A DNA stretch of 64,000 nt from Viola odorata (taxonomy: Eukaryota; Streptophyta; Magnoliopsida; Malpighiales; Violaceae). The translations under genes were made by a program, and so were the position numbers. The notes under the pieces were generated by a model that ran no database searches, was not told where the DNA came from, and saw nothing but the letters and a program-made list of their open reading frames with translations. Below, piece by piece: positions 10,453-21,461 of this stretch. How positions within the stretch are numbered: the first letter of the stretch is position 1; each line of letters starts with the position of its first letter. Location of the stretch: positions 41,915,514-41,979,513 of the forward strand of contig OY829537.1 of assembly GCA_963691705.1 (NCBI GenBank), in the 5' to 3' direction.

Positions 10453-12912
10453 ATGACAAAAAGAAAAACTCATGCTTCTGGGTCTAAATCGCGTGATGAA
10501 GAAAAAATAGAGACCGTAGCCAGTACTATTACTTCTTCTGCCATTCTTGATAAACATCTGTCTGATTATGGGGCTACCCTCCCTGAGTGTTTCAAGGCTA
10601 TTGTCGCCCCTGCATCTTTACGCTTGAATAGCGTTCTAACCGGTAATCGTAGAATCCTGTATGCCCAGATGTTCCGCTATGGTTTTCCGTTTCCGGTTGC
10701 TTACCTCTCTGGATCTGAATCCTGTTCAACTGGCTCCAAATGCCTACCGTGGCATTTATGCTTTTTTAGAACTCTGCAAGTATAAAGGAATTATATCTCC
10801 TTCCCTTGCATTACTCAAATCTCTATTTAAGATGTATAACCGTCGGGGTGTGATAGCGATATCATCCCATTATAATGACAATTCGCTCAAAAACTTCACC
10901 TGGAAACTCCTTCATCTGGAGTCTTCCATTGATAAATGGAAAGATCAATTTTTTCTGGTTGAAACCCTTGATCTTCCGGAGCCATAGTGGCGGTCTGGTT
11001 TCAATCAGAGCGTCAAGGATAGGGCTTGGCACCGCGTGGCTCTTGATGAAACGGAACAAGGCTGGTTTGACAAGTTGCTCAGTCTGGACATCAGCGTTCA
11101 CACCCGCCTTCTGGCTTGCGGGACCGATATCCAAGACTGCATTAGACGTGAGTATCGCGTCAATTTTTGATTTCCATCATTGGTACTAACGCTGACGTTG
11201 TCTTGTGCTTTTGCAGCAACTGATCCGGATTACGTTCCGGAGAGCGTCAGGAGGCGCCGGAAGAGACTTCGTGGTAGGGAAACGACCGCGACTGTCAATA
11301 TCGCCACTACATCAACCGCTACTTCGGTTCCTCCACAAACATAAACCGATACCATTTCAGTTGGTGTTCCTGTCATATCAATCGCTATTCTTCCGCCTCG
11401 ACCATCCGCTCGTAGAGCTTCCACCAAAGGAAAAAAGAAAAAGAAGACCCGGAGCGTTGCTTCCCTCCAGTCACCGATTCTACCCTCTTCTGACGCGGTC
11501 GGCTCTTGGAAAGCGCCTACCGCTGGGACGGTAACTGATACTTCCCCCGATATCTTTCGCATCATTTTTCAATGTTTGCTTGTACTTTACTTGTTGTTAA
11601 GTGCTCCCCCCCCACCCCTTTTTTAATTTATTTTTTAAAAAAATTTTTTTTTTTTTTTTAGGATACTTCTGGTACTTCCCTGTCTTTGTCATCACGATGC
11701 AACATGGACGTGAGGCGTATTCTGGGTCGTCCGAGGAAGAAACAAAAGTCCATGGGAGCAAGTGTAACTTTGTCCTCAAGTCAGGTTGATGTCGGGGAGA
11801 GGCCCCAAGCTGTTCTTGACTCTTCCATTCCTCCCTTGGGTCAGACTGGTAGCATTTTTGAGAACGCGGCCATGCCTCCACCTTTCGAGACTTCTCCGCC
11901 TCCATTTGGTTCAGAGATGCCTCACTTTTCTTCTAACACCACAGTCTACCCCGACGAGCTGTCGGAATTTTCTTCTTATCAGGCTCAAGCCACGTTTCAA
12001 GGGGGTGTCGCCTCTATTCGTCCTAATGAAACATCCATGCCTCAGGGAGGTTCTTCTTCCAACCAACCTCCTTCTCCCGCTACCGTGGTTTTTGTTCCTT
12101 CCGCTGCTTCCACACTTAGGCGTTTTGGGGAGGGGACGATAGTGTCCAATCTTATGGCCGATGTGAGCTCACATAACGCCATTGGGCCTATCACCCATCA
12201 GGTGGACATGACTACGTTTCGCAGCTCAGGAATTGCAGCCATGGGGGGCGATAACTCGACCGTCACTGCATCGCTCTTGGCTGCACACATGTTAACTTCT
12301 CCTGAAGAACGAAGTACTTTTGCTGCTATTGGAGACAAAGAGCAAGTCGACATGCTGCACTCTACGCTTTTCTCCGGGTTCCTCCAATCTCATCTTTATG
12401 CTGAGCGCGTGTCACAAAAGGCGGCTGACCTAGCCGCTTCTATAGCCAAGCTTTCTCAAGAACAAGAGGAGAAACAGCGACTGTCAGAAGAGCGAGACAG
12501 ATATATAGCGGATCTGGAGGCAGCTAAAAAGGAGGCAAGGGAGGCAAGGGAGGCAAAGGAACAATTAGCCACTGCAAAGGAACAATTGGCTGCTTCTAAC
12601 GCTGCTCTGACAACTGAACAGTCAAAGTCTGCCGCTCTCGAGGAGGAGAAAACAGCCTTGACGGGAGAAAGAGCAGCTTTGATAGAAGAGAAAACGGCGC
12701 TTGAGGCAGAATCAGCTATCAAGAGACGCTGGTATATTGAGGAGAGTGTTTCCATCATGGCCGATTACTTTGTGGAGGTTCACGGGGAGGCACTTTATGA
12801 TGGTGAGGTTGTCTCTAACGCCTTTTTTGAGAGATCTTCCGGACTTAATGACGAGGGCTTCCGCTTGGCTAGATCAAAAGGCTACCCGGAGCAAGAGATT
12901 TTGGACGACTAG
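10453..12912 (+). pseudogene. Tat antisense gene 'b' (PF04195-like, three exons, broken)
   Basis: A diverged paralogue of gene 'a', next to it on the same strand. Exon 1 (ATG 10453 to 11147) carries the PF04195-like region, with a frameshift near 10700-10720 and a TAG at about 10986. Intron 1 (11148-11216, GTGAGT...TTGCAG, 69 bp) is in phase 1 like the intron of 'a'. Exon 2 (11217-11530) has a basic RRRRKR patch and a TAA at 11342. Intron 2 is inferred at 11531-11661 (GTAACT, long T-tract, AG) and keeps the frame. Exon 3 (11662-12912) is an open frame of over 400 codons: a disordered Pro/Ser region, a block with TTFRSSGIAAMG homologous to STFGTSGLRALG of gene 'a', then a long Ala/Glu/Lys coiled coil. 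Function unknown. Confidence 0.7.
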
Positions 12913-13399
12913 CCGTAGGCAGGGCCTTATCGCCTTTTCATTTTGTGAGGATAGAGCGTTGTCTCTTTTTGCTATCCTTTATATTTTATGACCCTTTACG
13001 GGTTTTTGAACGATGATGCTCAATGATATCAGCTTCTGTTATTACTGTTTTTTTTTTTTTTTTAAAAATTTCCCGCGCGGCTGTTGCACCCTTGTCATCA
13101 GGCTCAACCTAGCCACCACTTGATCTCACCAAGGAAGTCATTTCTTAAAGAAGCATTCTTCTTTCCTTGATCAAGAAAAATAACAAGTAGGTTTTTAGGC
13201 CCTGTTGAGTTGTGCAACTCTTTCGCCGCGTCGGACATCATGATCTCCGCCATTCAGAGATATCCTGCACATTCTCAATTAATTTTTGTCAGTAAGAGAT
13301 ATGCGATAATAGACATGAATTTCCCGTAGGGCCAATCCGCCGCCGTTCTAGGGCACAGGTGTCACTTATTATCACTTTCTCAACCAGTTCACTTCACCA
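12913..13399 (-). other. 3' untranslated region of element A, non-repetitive part
   Basis: Lies between the 3' end of antisense gene 'b' and the tandem repeats. It contains an 18-base T run near 13047 and no coding sequence I recognise. Confidence 0.4.
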
Positions 13400-14055
13400 G
13401 GGATTCCACATCTGGTTACTCGCTGGGATTTCGCGATTCTTCGCCTTTCCAGGTTACCACGTTCTGCCGGAAAGTGCCTCTTCATAGTGAGCCGTCTGGT
13501 CAGGACAGGCCGTCACCAGGTTAGGATTTTTCACTTTCGGCGTTATCCTCGCGTCTTGGAATTGTACCCTCTCTTAGCGAGCTGCCTATATTAGCCTTGC
13601 CGTCAAGGTAGGATTTTTACTTCCAAGACGGAGTTAGCATCTTCCTAGGGTGTGCCCCTCCTTAATGAACCGTCTCTACGAGAACGGTTGTCCTGAGGAT
13701 TAGGCTTTGTCACCTTCAAAAATCCCGGGGCGTGCCCTCACTCAGTGAGTCGGTGGATCCAGACCAACCATCACGAGGATAGGACTTTTCACTCCCAGGG
13801 GTGTCGGGATGTGCCTCATCTTATGGCCCCTCACAGGGCAATCACAAGGATAGGATTTCTCACTCCCAATGTTAAATATCCAATGCGTCAGGGCGTGCCC
13901 TCACTTAGCGAGTCTGTGGATCAGGACCGACTATCGCAAGGATAGGACTTTTCACTCCTAACGCCAAATATCAAGTGTGTCAGGGCGTGCCCTCACTTAA
14001 CGAGTCGGTGGATCAGGACCGACTATCGCAAGGATAGGACTTTTCACTCCTAGAA
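13400..14055. repeat. tandem repeat array in element A 3' UTR (78-92 bp units)
   Basis: About seven degenerate units share a core: GTGCCCTCACTTA, then GAGTCGGTGGATCAGGAC, then AAGGATAGGACTTTTCACTC. Copies of the GTGCC-type core begin near 13484, 13567, 13649, 13731, 13809, 13894 and 13986. The last two units (period 92 bp) are almost identical and the leftmost are much diverged, so duplication has continued at the right end. Tandem repeats between pol and the antisense genes are known in Tat elements and have been proposed as seeds of satellite DNA. Confidence 0.8.
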
Positions 14056-14170
14056 CTTTTCTTTTATTATCCATCTGCACGCCTATACGCAGCCACAAAA
14101 CACAAGAAAGCTCATTACTCGAGCGTTAGTACAGGTCAAGGCTGGTGTTAGTAAAAGGTGCAGAGATAAA

Positions 14171-15225
14171 TCAGGATCTAGCATGATATAGTTTTAAATG
14201 AACGATATTCCAGGAGTTAGACAATGGGGTACCGTCGAGTGTTTCCAGATGGTACGCTCCTCTCCCAATGATACGGGTAATGCGGTATGGCCCTTCCCAG
14301 TTTGGACTAAGCTTTCCCCGGCGTTGACCAGTTGCTCACTGATCCCTGAGTACTAGATCACCTTCTTTTAGGATTCGTTCCTTGACGCGCCTGTTATGAT
14401 AACGCGCCATCTTTTGCTTATAGTGCATCATCTTCAGAAGAGCTTCCTCTTGTAATTCAGGCAGTGCGTCAAGATTCGCGCGCAACCTTTCCTCATTCAA
14501 CTCTTCTCTGAAGTAAGCTACCCGTAAGCTCATGGTACCAATTTCCACGGGCGTAACGGCCTCAGTGGCGAAAGCTAGTGCGAATGGTGTCTCTCCTGTA
14601 CTGGTTTTCGCGGTCATGCGATATGCCCACATCACATACGACAGTTCATCTGCCCACTTCTTCTTAGATCCTTCTAAGTTCTTCTTAACACCATTCAGGA
14701 TGGCTCAGTTTGTCACCTCAGCCTGACCATTGGTCTGCGGATGAGCCACGGAAGAGAATCTCTGCTCGATTTTGAACTCCCCAAATTAGTTTATAAAGAA
14801 CTAGCTGGTGAACTGCGTTCTGTTATCGCTAACTAATACGCGAGGAACTCCGAAGCGCATGATAACTTGGTGCTTGAAGAAACGCCAGATTTTTTCTGTT
14901 GTGATGTTGGCAACCGCCTCAGCTTCTGCCCATTTGGTGAAGTAGTCCACTGCTATGACCACAAACTTTAGTTGCGATCTTGCCTTTGGAAATGGTCCAA
15001 GGATATCAATTCCCCATTTCACAAAAGGACAAGGAGCGATAATATCATGGATTTGTGCAGCGGGTTGCTGGGGAATCTTGGAGAATTCCTGACATTTTTG
15101 GCAAGTTCGCACATAATCATGGCAGTCTCTACGAATGTTGGGCCAGTAGAACTCCGATCGAAAGACCTGCGCAGCCATGGTTCCGCCGGATGCGTGCATG
15201 CCACAAATTCCCTCGTGGATTTCAT
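14171..15225 (-). pseudogene. integrase region of element A pol
   Basis: Minus-strand reading gives an HHCC zinc-binding motif (CQKCQEF half visible near 15095), then the catalytic core: WGIDILGPFP, VSDNRTQF (usually VSDNGTQF) and NGQAEVTN carrying the catalytic Glu. The C-terminal part (NRRVKERILKEGDLVL) and a GPYRI tail end at a TGA at 14171-14173. At least two in-frame stops (one near 14812, one near 14705) and a further stop after LRDQ at 14336 make this copy inactive. Confidence 0.8.
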
Positions 15226-15403
15226 GGAGGGTATGAAGACCCTCTTGTTCTGTTATGCATCTCGCGGCTGGATGAGAGAAACACCTCCGTAGCAGTTCCC
15301 CATTAAAGTATGTGCACCGTGCCGCTTACTTTAGCACTTTCTTCTTCTTAGCGTTATCCGCTGGAAGTTCATCATGTTTCAAGTATTTTATGACGGGAAC
15401 TCT

Positions 15404-17605
15404 CTAGTCATTGTTACTTTCTTCCACACAGAGCGTCGCATGTTCTTCCATGAAGGAGGGTACGGGTATCTCCCTGTAGTACACCCCCTTTGGTATGGAC
15501 GCCTCTGGGCTTGCCTCGAGGTTAGTGAGATTGTCAGCCTCAACGTTATCCTCTCGAGGAATGTGCTCAAAGCTGACCTGTATGCCACATTTCTTTATTT
15601 CTATCAACTCGTGCTTCACTTTGGCAAGGTATTGTACCATGATGGGCTCTCTAGCTTGAGAGTGTCCCAGCACTTGGTCTATTATCAACTTGGAGTCTCC
15701 ACAGACTTTCAGCAGTAAGTCTCCCAACCTCCCAGAGTCGTGTATTCCCTTGATTGAAATACTCTTTCCTATCCTGAGCCCGACTAATAGTGCTTCATAT
15801 TCTGCGACGTTATTGGACAACGGCTGTAGGATTCGGATGGCATATCGCACATGGATGTCATGAGGCCCACTCATGAAAATTTCGGCCCCGGTAAATTCTT
15901 GATTTTTGGCGCCATCCACGTGGATAACCCACAGGTCGGTGTAGGTCTCAGGGAAGGGAAGGTCCAATTCTTCTTTTTCCTTTTCAGTCAATTCTGTTAG
16001 AGGATCCGGTGTGAAAGTGCATTCCGCGATAAAGTCCGCCAAGATTTGAACCTTCACAGACGGTCGGGATCGGTAATGCAACCCATATTGTTCAAGTTCA
16101 AGAGCCCAGATTAACATCCTCCCCGAGGATTCAGGTTTTTGAAAGATCCTTTTCAGAGGTTGGTCTGTTAGCACAACGACAGTATGAGCTTGAAAGTATC
16201 GGCTCATTTTCCGTGTGGCTTGTATCAATGCTAACGCGATTTTCTCAATACGAGCATATCTGAGCTCGGCATCTTTCAGGACGTGACTGACAAAGTACAC
16301 CGGACGGTGCCTGCGATCATTGTCTCGCACAAGGACCGCATTGACCACCTCGTCAGCAACCCTAAGGTATAAGTATAGGATATCGCCAGGTTCTGGTCTT
16401 GTCAATACCAAGTCAGACGATAGGTAAGCTTTCAAGCTTACAAATGCTTCTTCGCACTCTGCCGTCCATCCGAAAGCGGCTTTCTTACGTATAACTTTGA
16501 AGAAAGGGAGACACCTCTCTCCTTGCTTAGAAATAAACCGTCCCAGAGCGATAACGCGCCCGGTTAGCTTTTGTACCTCTTTTATAGTCTGAGGAGATAT
16601 CATGTCTTGTATAGCCTGGACCTTTGACGGGTTGGGCTGAATGCCCTTTTGGCTGACCACGTATCCCAAAAATTTGCCCATTTGAAAGGTGAACATGCAC
16701 TTTCGAGGGTTCAGCTTCATCTGATATTGCTTCATTAGTTTGAATACTTTAACCAGATCGGATAAGTGATCTTCAAAGCTTCGACTTTTAACTAGTATAT
16801 CATCGACATATGCTTCGACATTTCGCCCAATCTGTTTTTCAAAGACCTGATTTGCCATTCGCTGGAAGGTGGCTCCAGCATTTTTCAACCCGAAAGGCAT
16901 TGCCGTATAGCAATAGGTGGCCTTCGGAGTGATGAAGGCAGTTTTCTCTTCATCCTCCTTGGCCATGAGGATTTGATGGTACTCGGAATTGGCGTCCAAT
17001 GAGCTTAAGTATGCGTATCCGGTAGCCTGATCAACTAACTGATCAATTCGAGGGAGTGGGTAACAGTCTTTGGGGCAAGCGTCATTCAAATCTGTGAAAT
17101 CGATGCACATGCGCCATTCTCCGTTGTGCTTGGTGACCAGAATGGGGTTAGCCAACCAGGTGGGATATCGCACTTTTCGAATAAAGCCAGCGTCAAGAAG
17201 CTTAACAACTTCTTTTTCGACCGCCCTTGCCTTTTCAGCAGAGAAAGCATGTCATTTCTGTTGGACCGGTCTGGCATCAGGGTTGACATTGAGTCGATGT
17301 TCTGCCACCTCCCGTGAGATACCGGGCATGTTAGATGGTTTCCATGCAAATTCTCCTTTGCATTTATTCAACAGTTGGACCAACTGCAGCTTTTCCTCTA
17401 TGTTGAGGTTATCGCTAACCAAAAATACAGCTCCGTCTACCCCGCTGACTGGGACATGAGTCATTTTATGTACAGGCTGAGTGTGTTTTTCATCATTTTG
17501 TTCATATGGGTCCACCATCACGCACACATACCTGTCGCAACCCTTCTGAGTCATAAGCAGATAGCATTCAGCTGCTAACTTCTGATTTCCTTGGATCGAG
17601 ACCAC
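15404..17605 (-). pseudogene. reverse transcriptase with dual RNase H, element A pol
   Basis: The uninterrupted frame 17173-15404 (589 residues) contains RT with WRMCIDFTDLN, MPFGLKNAGATF and the YVDD active site (residues 122-125). A Gly-to-Glu change sits in the usual LDAYSGYHQI motif. A degenerate gypsy-type RNase H follows (about 262-390). A second, archaeal/plant-type RNase H (about 415-553) keeps DG, EYEALL, GDSKL and NVEAD, carrying its acidic residues. Two RNase H domains in this order define the Tat clade. The frame 17605-17252 is the linker before RT; a shift or stop separates the two. Confidence 0.85.
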
Positions 17606-17611
17606 ACCATC

Positions 17612-18328
17612 TCAGGACGGGTATTTCATCCTTAGATGTTTTTGCGATATCGCCGCTCCAAAATGGTTGAGGAATGACCGTCCCAATATGGCATTATAAG
17701 GCAGATTTAGATCCACCACTAAGAATAAAAGCTCCTCAGACCGTTTGGAGGTATCTTCCTTGAAATATACGAGCAAGGTAGTCACTCCAGTCACTGGGAT
17801 GGGGACTCCGTCTACCCCAATAATAGGTTTTTTATAGGGCGTAAGCTCGCTATCTGAACGCTTCAAGAGATTGTAAGCTTCCAACGAGAACAAGTTTACG
17901 GCACTTCCATTGTCAACCAGAGTTCTTCTAACTCCATGGTTAGCGATAATGGGTGTAATTACTAACGCGTCGTTGTGCGGATACACCACACCCTTCTCGT
18001 CCTCTTCAGAAAAGGATAATACCATACGATCCAAGGCACTTATCGCTTCACTCTTTATTGCCATGCCAGTCTGCTTCTGCTTATCCCCTAGAGCGGGTAT
18101 CAACTGTGCGGTTTCATCCATATAAGGCGCGTCTCCCGCGATGATGTTGATGATAGGGACATCCTCATCATCGATTGTAAGCATTTCCCGGCCTTCTCCC
18201 ATAGGACCGGTGTCATGGCCTGGGAGGCGGGATGGTGCCGCCCTGTTATCAGCTACTCTATTTGTAGGGTTACTTTTAGCTTCTTCTCGTGTTTTCATGG
18301 CAAATTCCCCGAGATAGCCTTCCTCCAC
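17612..18328 (-). pseudogene. retropepsin-like protease region of element A
   Basis: A frame of 238 residues with the retropepsin core TLVDNGSAVNL (active-site D, with N where S or T is usual) and a later YNAILGRSFLN motif. Upstream on the minus strand, another frame reads a zinc-knuckle-like YCKFHKAKGHSTEAC segment (about 18406-18362), so the gag-protease junction is broken by small indels. Confidence 0.75.
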
Positions 18329-18438
18329 CAGACGTTCTATCGCCGCTTTGAGTTCTCGGCATGCTTCAGTTGAGTGTCCTTTGGCTTTGTGAAATTTACA
18401 ATAGGCATTTTCTCTTCATCCCAGGATTACCCCTGGTC

Positions 18439-20041
18439 TTACAGGGCAGGATAACGGATGGGCAGGTTTCGCTGCTCCACTATTGCCAGTATTTCTGCTC
18501 GGGGTAGAATGAAGGAAGGAGGATCTGAATCATAAACTCGTCCCTTAGGAGGATCACTCTGCCGTTGGCCAAAGGGGTCACCAGATTTTCCCATTGAGGG
18601 ATTGCCTCTTCTCCGATTAAATGTCTTGGGAATGTGATCCTTTCGCTGAGCGTAATCGTCAACGAACCGATCTTCAGAGGTAGCTGGGATTAGAGCGTTA
18701 GGGGCTGGAGGCATGACGGGCGGCATGTTCCGAATTATATCCCTATTCTTCTTCCATCCTCGAATAGTTGTGAGCTTTTAACCTTAACGCATCCAAAGTC
18801 ACCGGTGGGTCAACCATTAAAGCTTCTCTGAGTTTTCCATAACAACAGTTTCGCTTTAAGGCTTCAATGGCAAAATCAACCGTTACACCTGGTGTTAGCG
18901 ACATCTCAGTGTCGAAGTAATAGAGGAAGCTCCTCAAAGATTCCTGAGGTTTCCTGTGTAAGTCGAACAAGGCAGCAGCTGACTTCCTGATAGGGACTGC
19001 AGTGCTAAATCGACTCCTGAATTTAGATTCCAGCTGCGCGAAACTGTCAATAGACCCACCCGGAAGACCTTCGAACCACAAACGTGCGACCCCTGACAGG
19101 GTCATTACAAATATTTGACACAAAGTCGTATCATTATGGGTTTGGAATTGCACAAAATCCTTCACCTTATTAAGGTGAGAGATGGGATCTCTGGTGCCAT
19201 CATAGGATTCCGAGGGGAGCTTTACGTGTCTACTGACCCTGTGACGCCTTATGCATAGGCTAAAGGGGTGGCCCGAAGTATCATCAAGGATTTACCGCGC
19301 CTGCCGAGGTGGGGATGCCTCCAAACGATACCTACGATCTCTCGAATCTCTGATATGATGTCGCCTGGGAGTCGGACTACGACTCCTTGGTGACCTAGTT
19401 CGATGTCTCCTACTGCTGGATCTTTCACTCCCTCCGGGCGACATATCTCTATTATTTTCATTTCCTCTTCCATCCCAACGACCTCTGTCCTCCCCACGCC
19501 AATGTCGATCCTCTTGAGAAATAGGAAATAAAGGTGCTTGTGGTATGTACGGCTCCACCGTCCTATGAGCGATCTGTACAAGACTGATTGGCGCACTTAA
19601 TGCGGGCAGCGTTGATGAGACATTCGCATGCAGCGGGGATGATAGCGGTCTTTCTGTAATGATTGATGGAGTGAAAACGATTTGAGATGCCACGCCTAAC
19701 CCAGAAGCAGCAGGTGTATATCTGCTAGCCAATTCTGTTAAGTGGTCTAATTGAGCACGAAAGGCTAAAATCGAGCTCGCGAAAGGGTTATTTGCGCTAT
19801 CCACCACGGATCCCCCCGACTGAGGAGGAAAATGACTTGACCCCGCTATTTGGGACAAAGGAGTACTCAACTGTAACATAAACGCTCCCGTTGTTTGTGC
19901 GAGAGATAGATCTGACATTCCTGAAGGAATTTCTTGCACCGAGGTGGGAGCATCTAAAGTGGCGAAGGCAAAGAGTCGTCTGCTGGTATGAAATGGAAGA
20001 CTAGAGGACTGAGTCAACGGTGGATCGAAATCAGAAGCCAT
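18439..20041 (-). pseudogene. gag of element A
   Basis: The ATG at 20041 lies about 85 bp after the primer binding site. The first frame (to 19292, 250 residues) is a disordered N-terminal arm with Arg/Ser-rich repeats. After a frame change, 19165-18743 encodes the retrotransposon gag core (FVMTLSGVARLWFEGLPGGS, about 140 residues). 18726-18439 is the basic, Pro-rich stretch after it. The N-terminus matches the gag start of element D at 63785, including the MASD start and a PLSQ.AGSSH motif. Frameshifts make it inactive. Confidence 0.8.
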
Positions 20042-20103
20042 AATCTTTAAATTCCCAGAAGAACAGAGCTTGGCTATTAAGGACGCTCACTTAATTAAAC
20101 CAA

Positions 20104-20126
20104 GGCTCTCAATAAAAGCACCAATT
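20104..20126 (-). promoter_or_regulatory. primer binding site of element A
   Basis: Directly inside the LTR, the minus strand reads AATTGGTGCTTTTATTGAGAG. Element D has the same motif with two changes at 63699. The position fits the PBS; I do not assign the tRNA. Confidence 0.65.
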
Positions 20127-20647
20127 TGATAAGATTCGAGTTTCTGCGGGGGCGGAATTAGGATTATGGCTGTCCGGGATCACTGTGGATGTTGTCCGTG
20201 GTACCTGCAAAGCGCCGGAGGGGGGGCTCCGGCATAGACACTCCGATGCTTAAGTTAGTATGGCTATGAACTTCTGCAGAGATTTTAATAGAGAATTTGC
20301 TCTTACTTTAGATCTAGAATGGGGTGGTATTTATAGGCAGAAGAGAAGGCGTTACCCCAAGGGGGCGTTATCGAGGGGAGATAACGCCCAGGATGACGTC
20401 ACCAGGGTGACGTCATGTGGGTCCCCAGACATGATATCGCCTATGTGATGCTATCGGCCTTCCTGGGATAGGATGACGCCATGTGGGACCCCCGCCCCCC
20501 GCTGATGCTGATGTCGACTATCCCAGGGTGCACAGCTTATCGCGGGTGGCAACCGGGTGCCGGAGTAAGTCAAGGTCTACAGGGGTCTGCCCTTGTCCAC
20601 GGGTGAGATGACGAACGTACCCTTGGTCGTTTCATCAATTGTTATCA
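20127..20647 (-). repeat. 5' LTR of element A (521 bp)
   Basis: On the minus strand it starts TGATAACAATTG and ends ATCTTATCA, giving the terminal inverted TGATAA/TTATCA. It is homologous to 24898-25392 (C) and 63215-63698 (D): all share a TATA box, a GCATCGGAGT-like block and a CCCCCTCCGGCGC-like block after it. The outer flank is CTTTT (20648-20652); the partner copy lies outside the window. Confidence 0.9.
20328..20416 (-). promoter_or_regulatory. LTR promoter of element A: TATA box and two dyads
   Basis: TATAAATA on the minus strand at 20335-20328. Upstream is a perfect inverted repeat GGGCGTTATC (20363-20372) / GATAACGCCC (20380-20389). Next is a second perfect dyad ATGACGTCAC (20393-20402) / GTGACGTCAT (20407-20416), each arm holding TGACGTCA, the core bound by plant bZIP (TGA/CRE type) factors. 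Element D keeps ATGACGTCAT (63415-63424) and GCGTTATC/GATAACGC (63438-63460). Binding is inferred. Confidence 0.6.
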
Positions 20648-20692
20648 CTTTTCTTCCCCAATGGCTTTTCTGGAACGACGAGATTTTGCCAT
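20648..20692 (-). pseudogene. start of antisense gene b' of element C, cut by element A
   Basis: The ATG at 20692 opens 15 codons (MAKSRRSRKAIGEEK) that run into the LTR of element A. It corresponds in position and basic character to the start of gene 'b' at 10453 (MTKRKT). This pins the insertion site of A inside a coding exon. Confidence 0.6.
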
Positions 20693-20858
20693 GATTAAAC
20701 ACAGATAAGAAATTAGAAAGAGGAAAAGAAATAAGTGTACCTTCGTTAAAGAAATCCCAGGAATCCTAGATAAAGGAGAAGAGCAATGTAAGTTGCTTTC
20801 GGAAATGGTATTGTGTAGGAAAAGAGATAAAAAAGAAAAGAGGAGGCGCGAAGAATGT

Positions 20859-21103
20859 TATATATAACCCTAAAAGGGTTGAGAGAAGCGACCAGTGGGC
20901 AATCGACACATGGCAGGGTAGCGTGTTAGAAAGACACGACACGCGCTAAGGATATAACCTTTGAAAAAGGGGAAGACGTTTCAGTTCTTGTTACTCCCTA
21001 GGGGGCGCTTGCTTCAAACGCCTCCCAAAAGGAAAGACACGTGTCCTTTCCCATCATGACTCCTTCAATCACATTAGTGAGGGGATCTCTAGCATTTAAT
21101 GCT
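20859..21103 (-). promoter_or_regulatory. putative promoter of antisense gene b' (element C)
   Basis: Minus strand: an AGCATTAAATGCT block (21103-21091), a G-box inside palindromic GACACGTGTC (21036-21045), and TATATAA (20867-20859) about 170 bp before the ATG. The segment from the first block to the G-box is clearly conserved with 10071-10136. The rest of 20693-21461 shows no gene. Confidence 0.6.
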
Positions 21104-21461
21104 CTGAAAAGCAGCGCCAGCTTTTAGCGCATGATCTCTGAGAAAGCTCGAGATGACGCCAACAATAACGCTATAAGAGCGAACACGCGTTAATAGACAT
21201 GATCAGCGTTAACAACAAGATAAACCAAGACTCAAGATCTACGAGAAGAAAATAACGGTTTCACGGCATACGCATTATTACAAATAAATAGTGTTAAGTG
21301 GTTTTACGTTACAACCTTTGGAAAAATAAAGCAAAAACAAGCGAGGATTAAATCAAGCTCGAGACAAAGATCTATAAGTCCCTGGTGGCATTTGGATCGT
21401 CCGATAAAGGGAATCGTCGAGCGTCGTCGCTGTCACCTGCGTCTTCCTCCTCTGAAGAAAG

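Larger units (their letters stand above)
1..20647 (-). mobile_element. Tat-clade Ty3/gypsy retrotransposon A (3' end left of window)
   Basis: This minus-strand element reads LTR (20647-20127), primer binding site, gag, protease, RT, two RNase H domains, integrase ending at 14171, a tandem-repeat 3' untranslated region, then genes on the opposite (plus) strand (12912 back to 58). Its 3' LTR is not in the window. Two RNase H domains in series and antisense genes between pol and the 3' LTR are hallmarks of the Tat clade. The LTR starts TGATAA and ends TTATCA (minus-strand reading). The element sits inside element C, in opposite orientation, and is itself split by element B. Several stops and frameshifts in gag-pol make it non-autonomous. 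Confidence 0.85.

Noticed and set aside
13400..14055. CRISPR-like array of repeats
   Set aside because: Units are contiguous and degenerate without unique spacers, and the setting is a plant retroelement.
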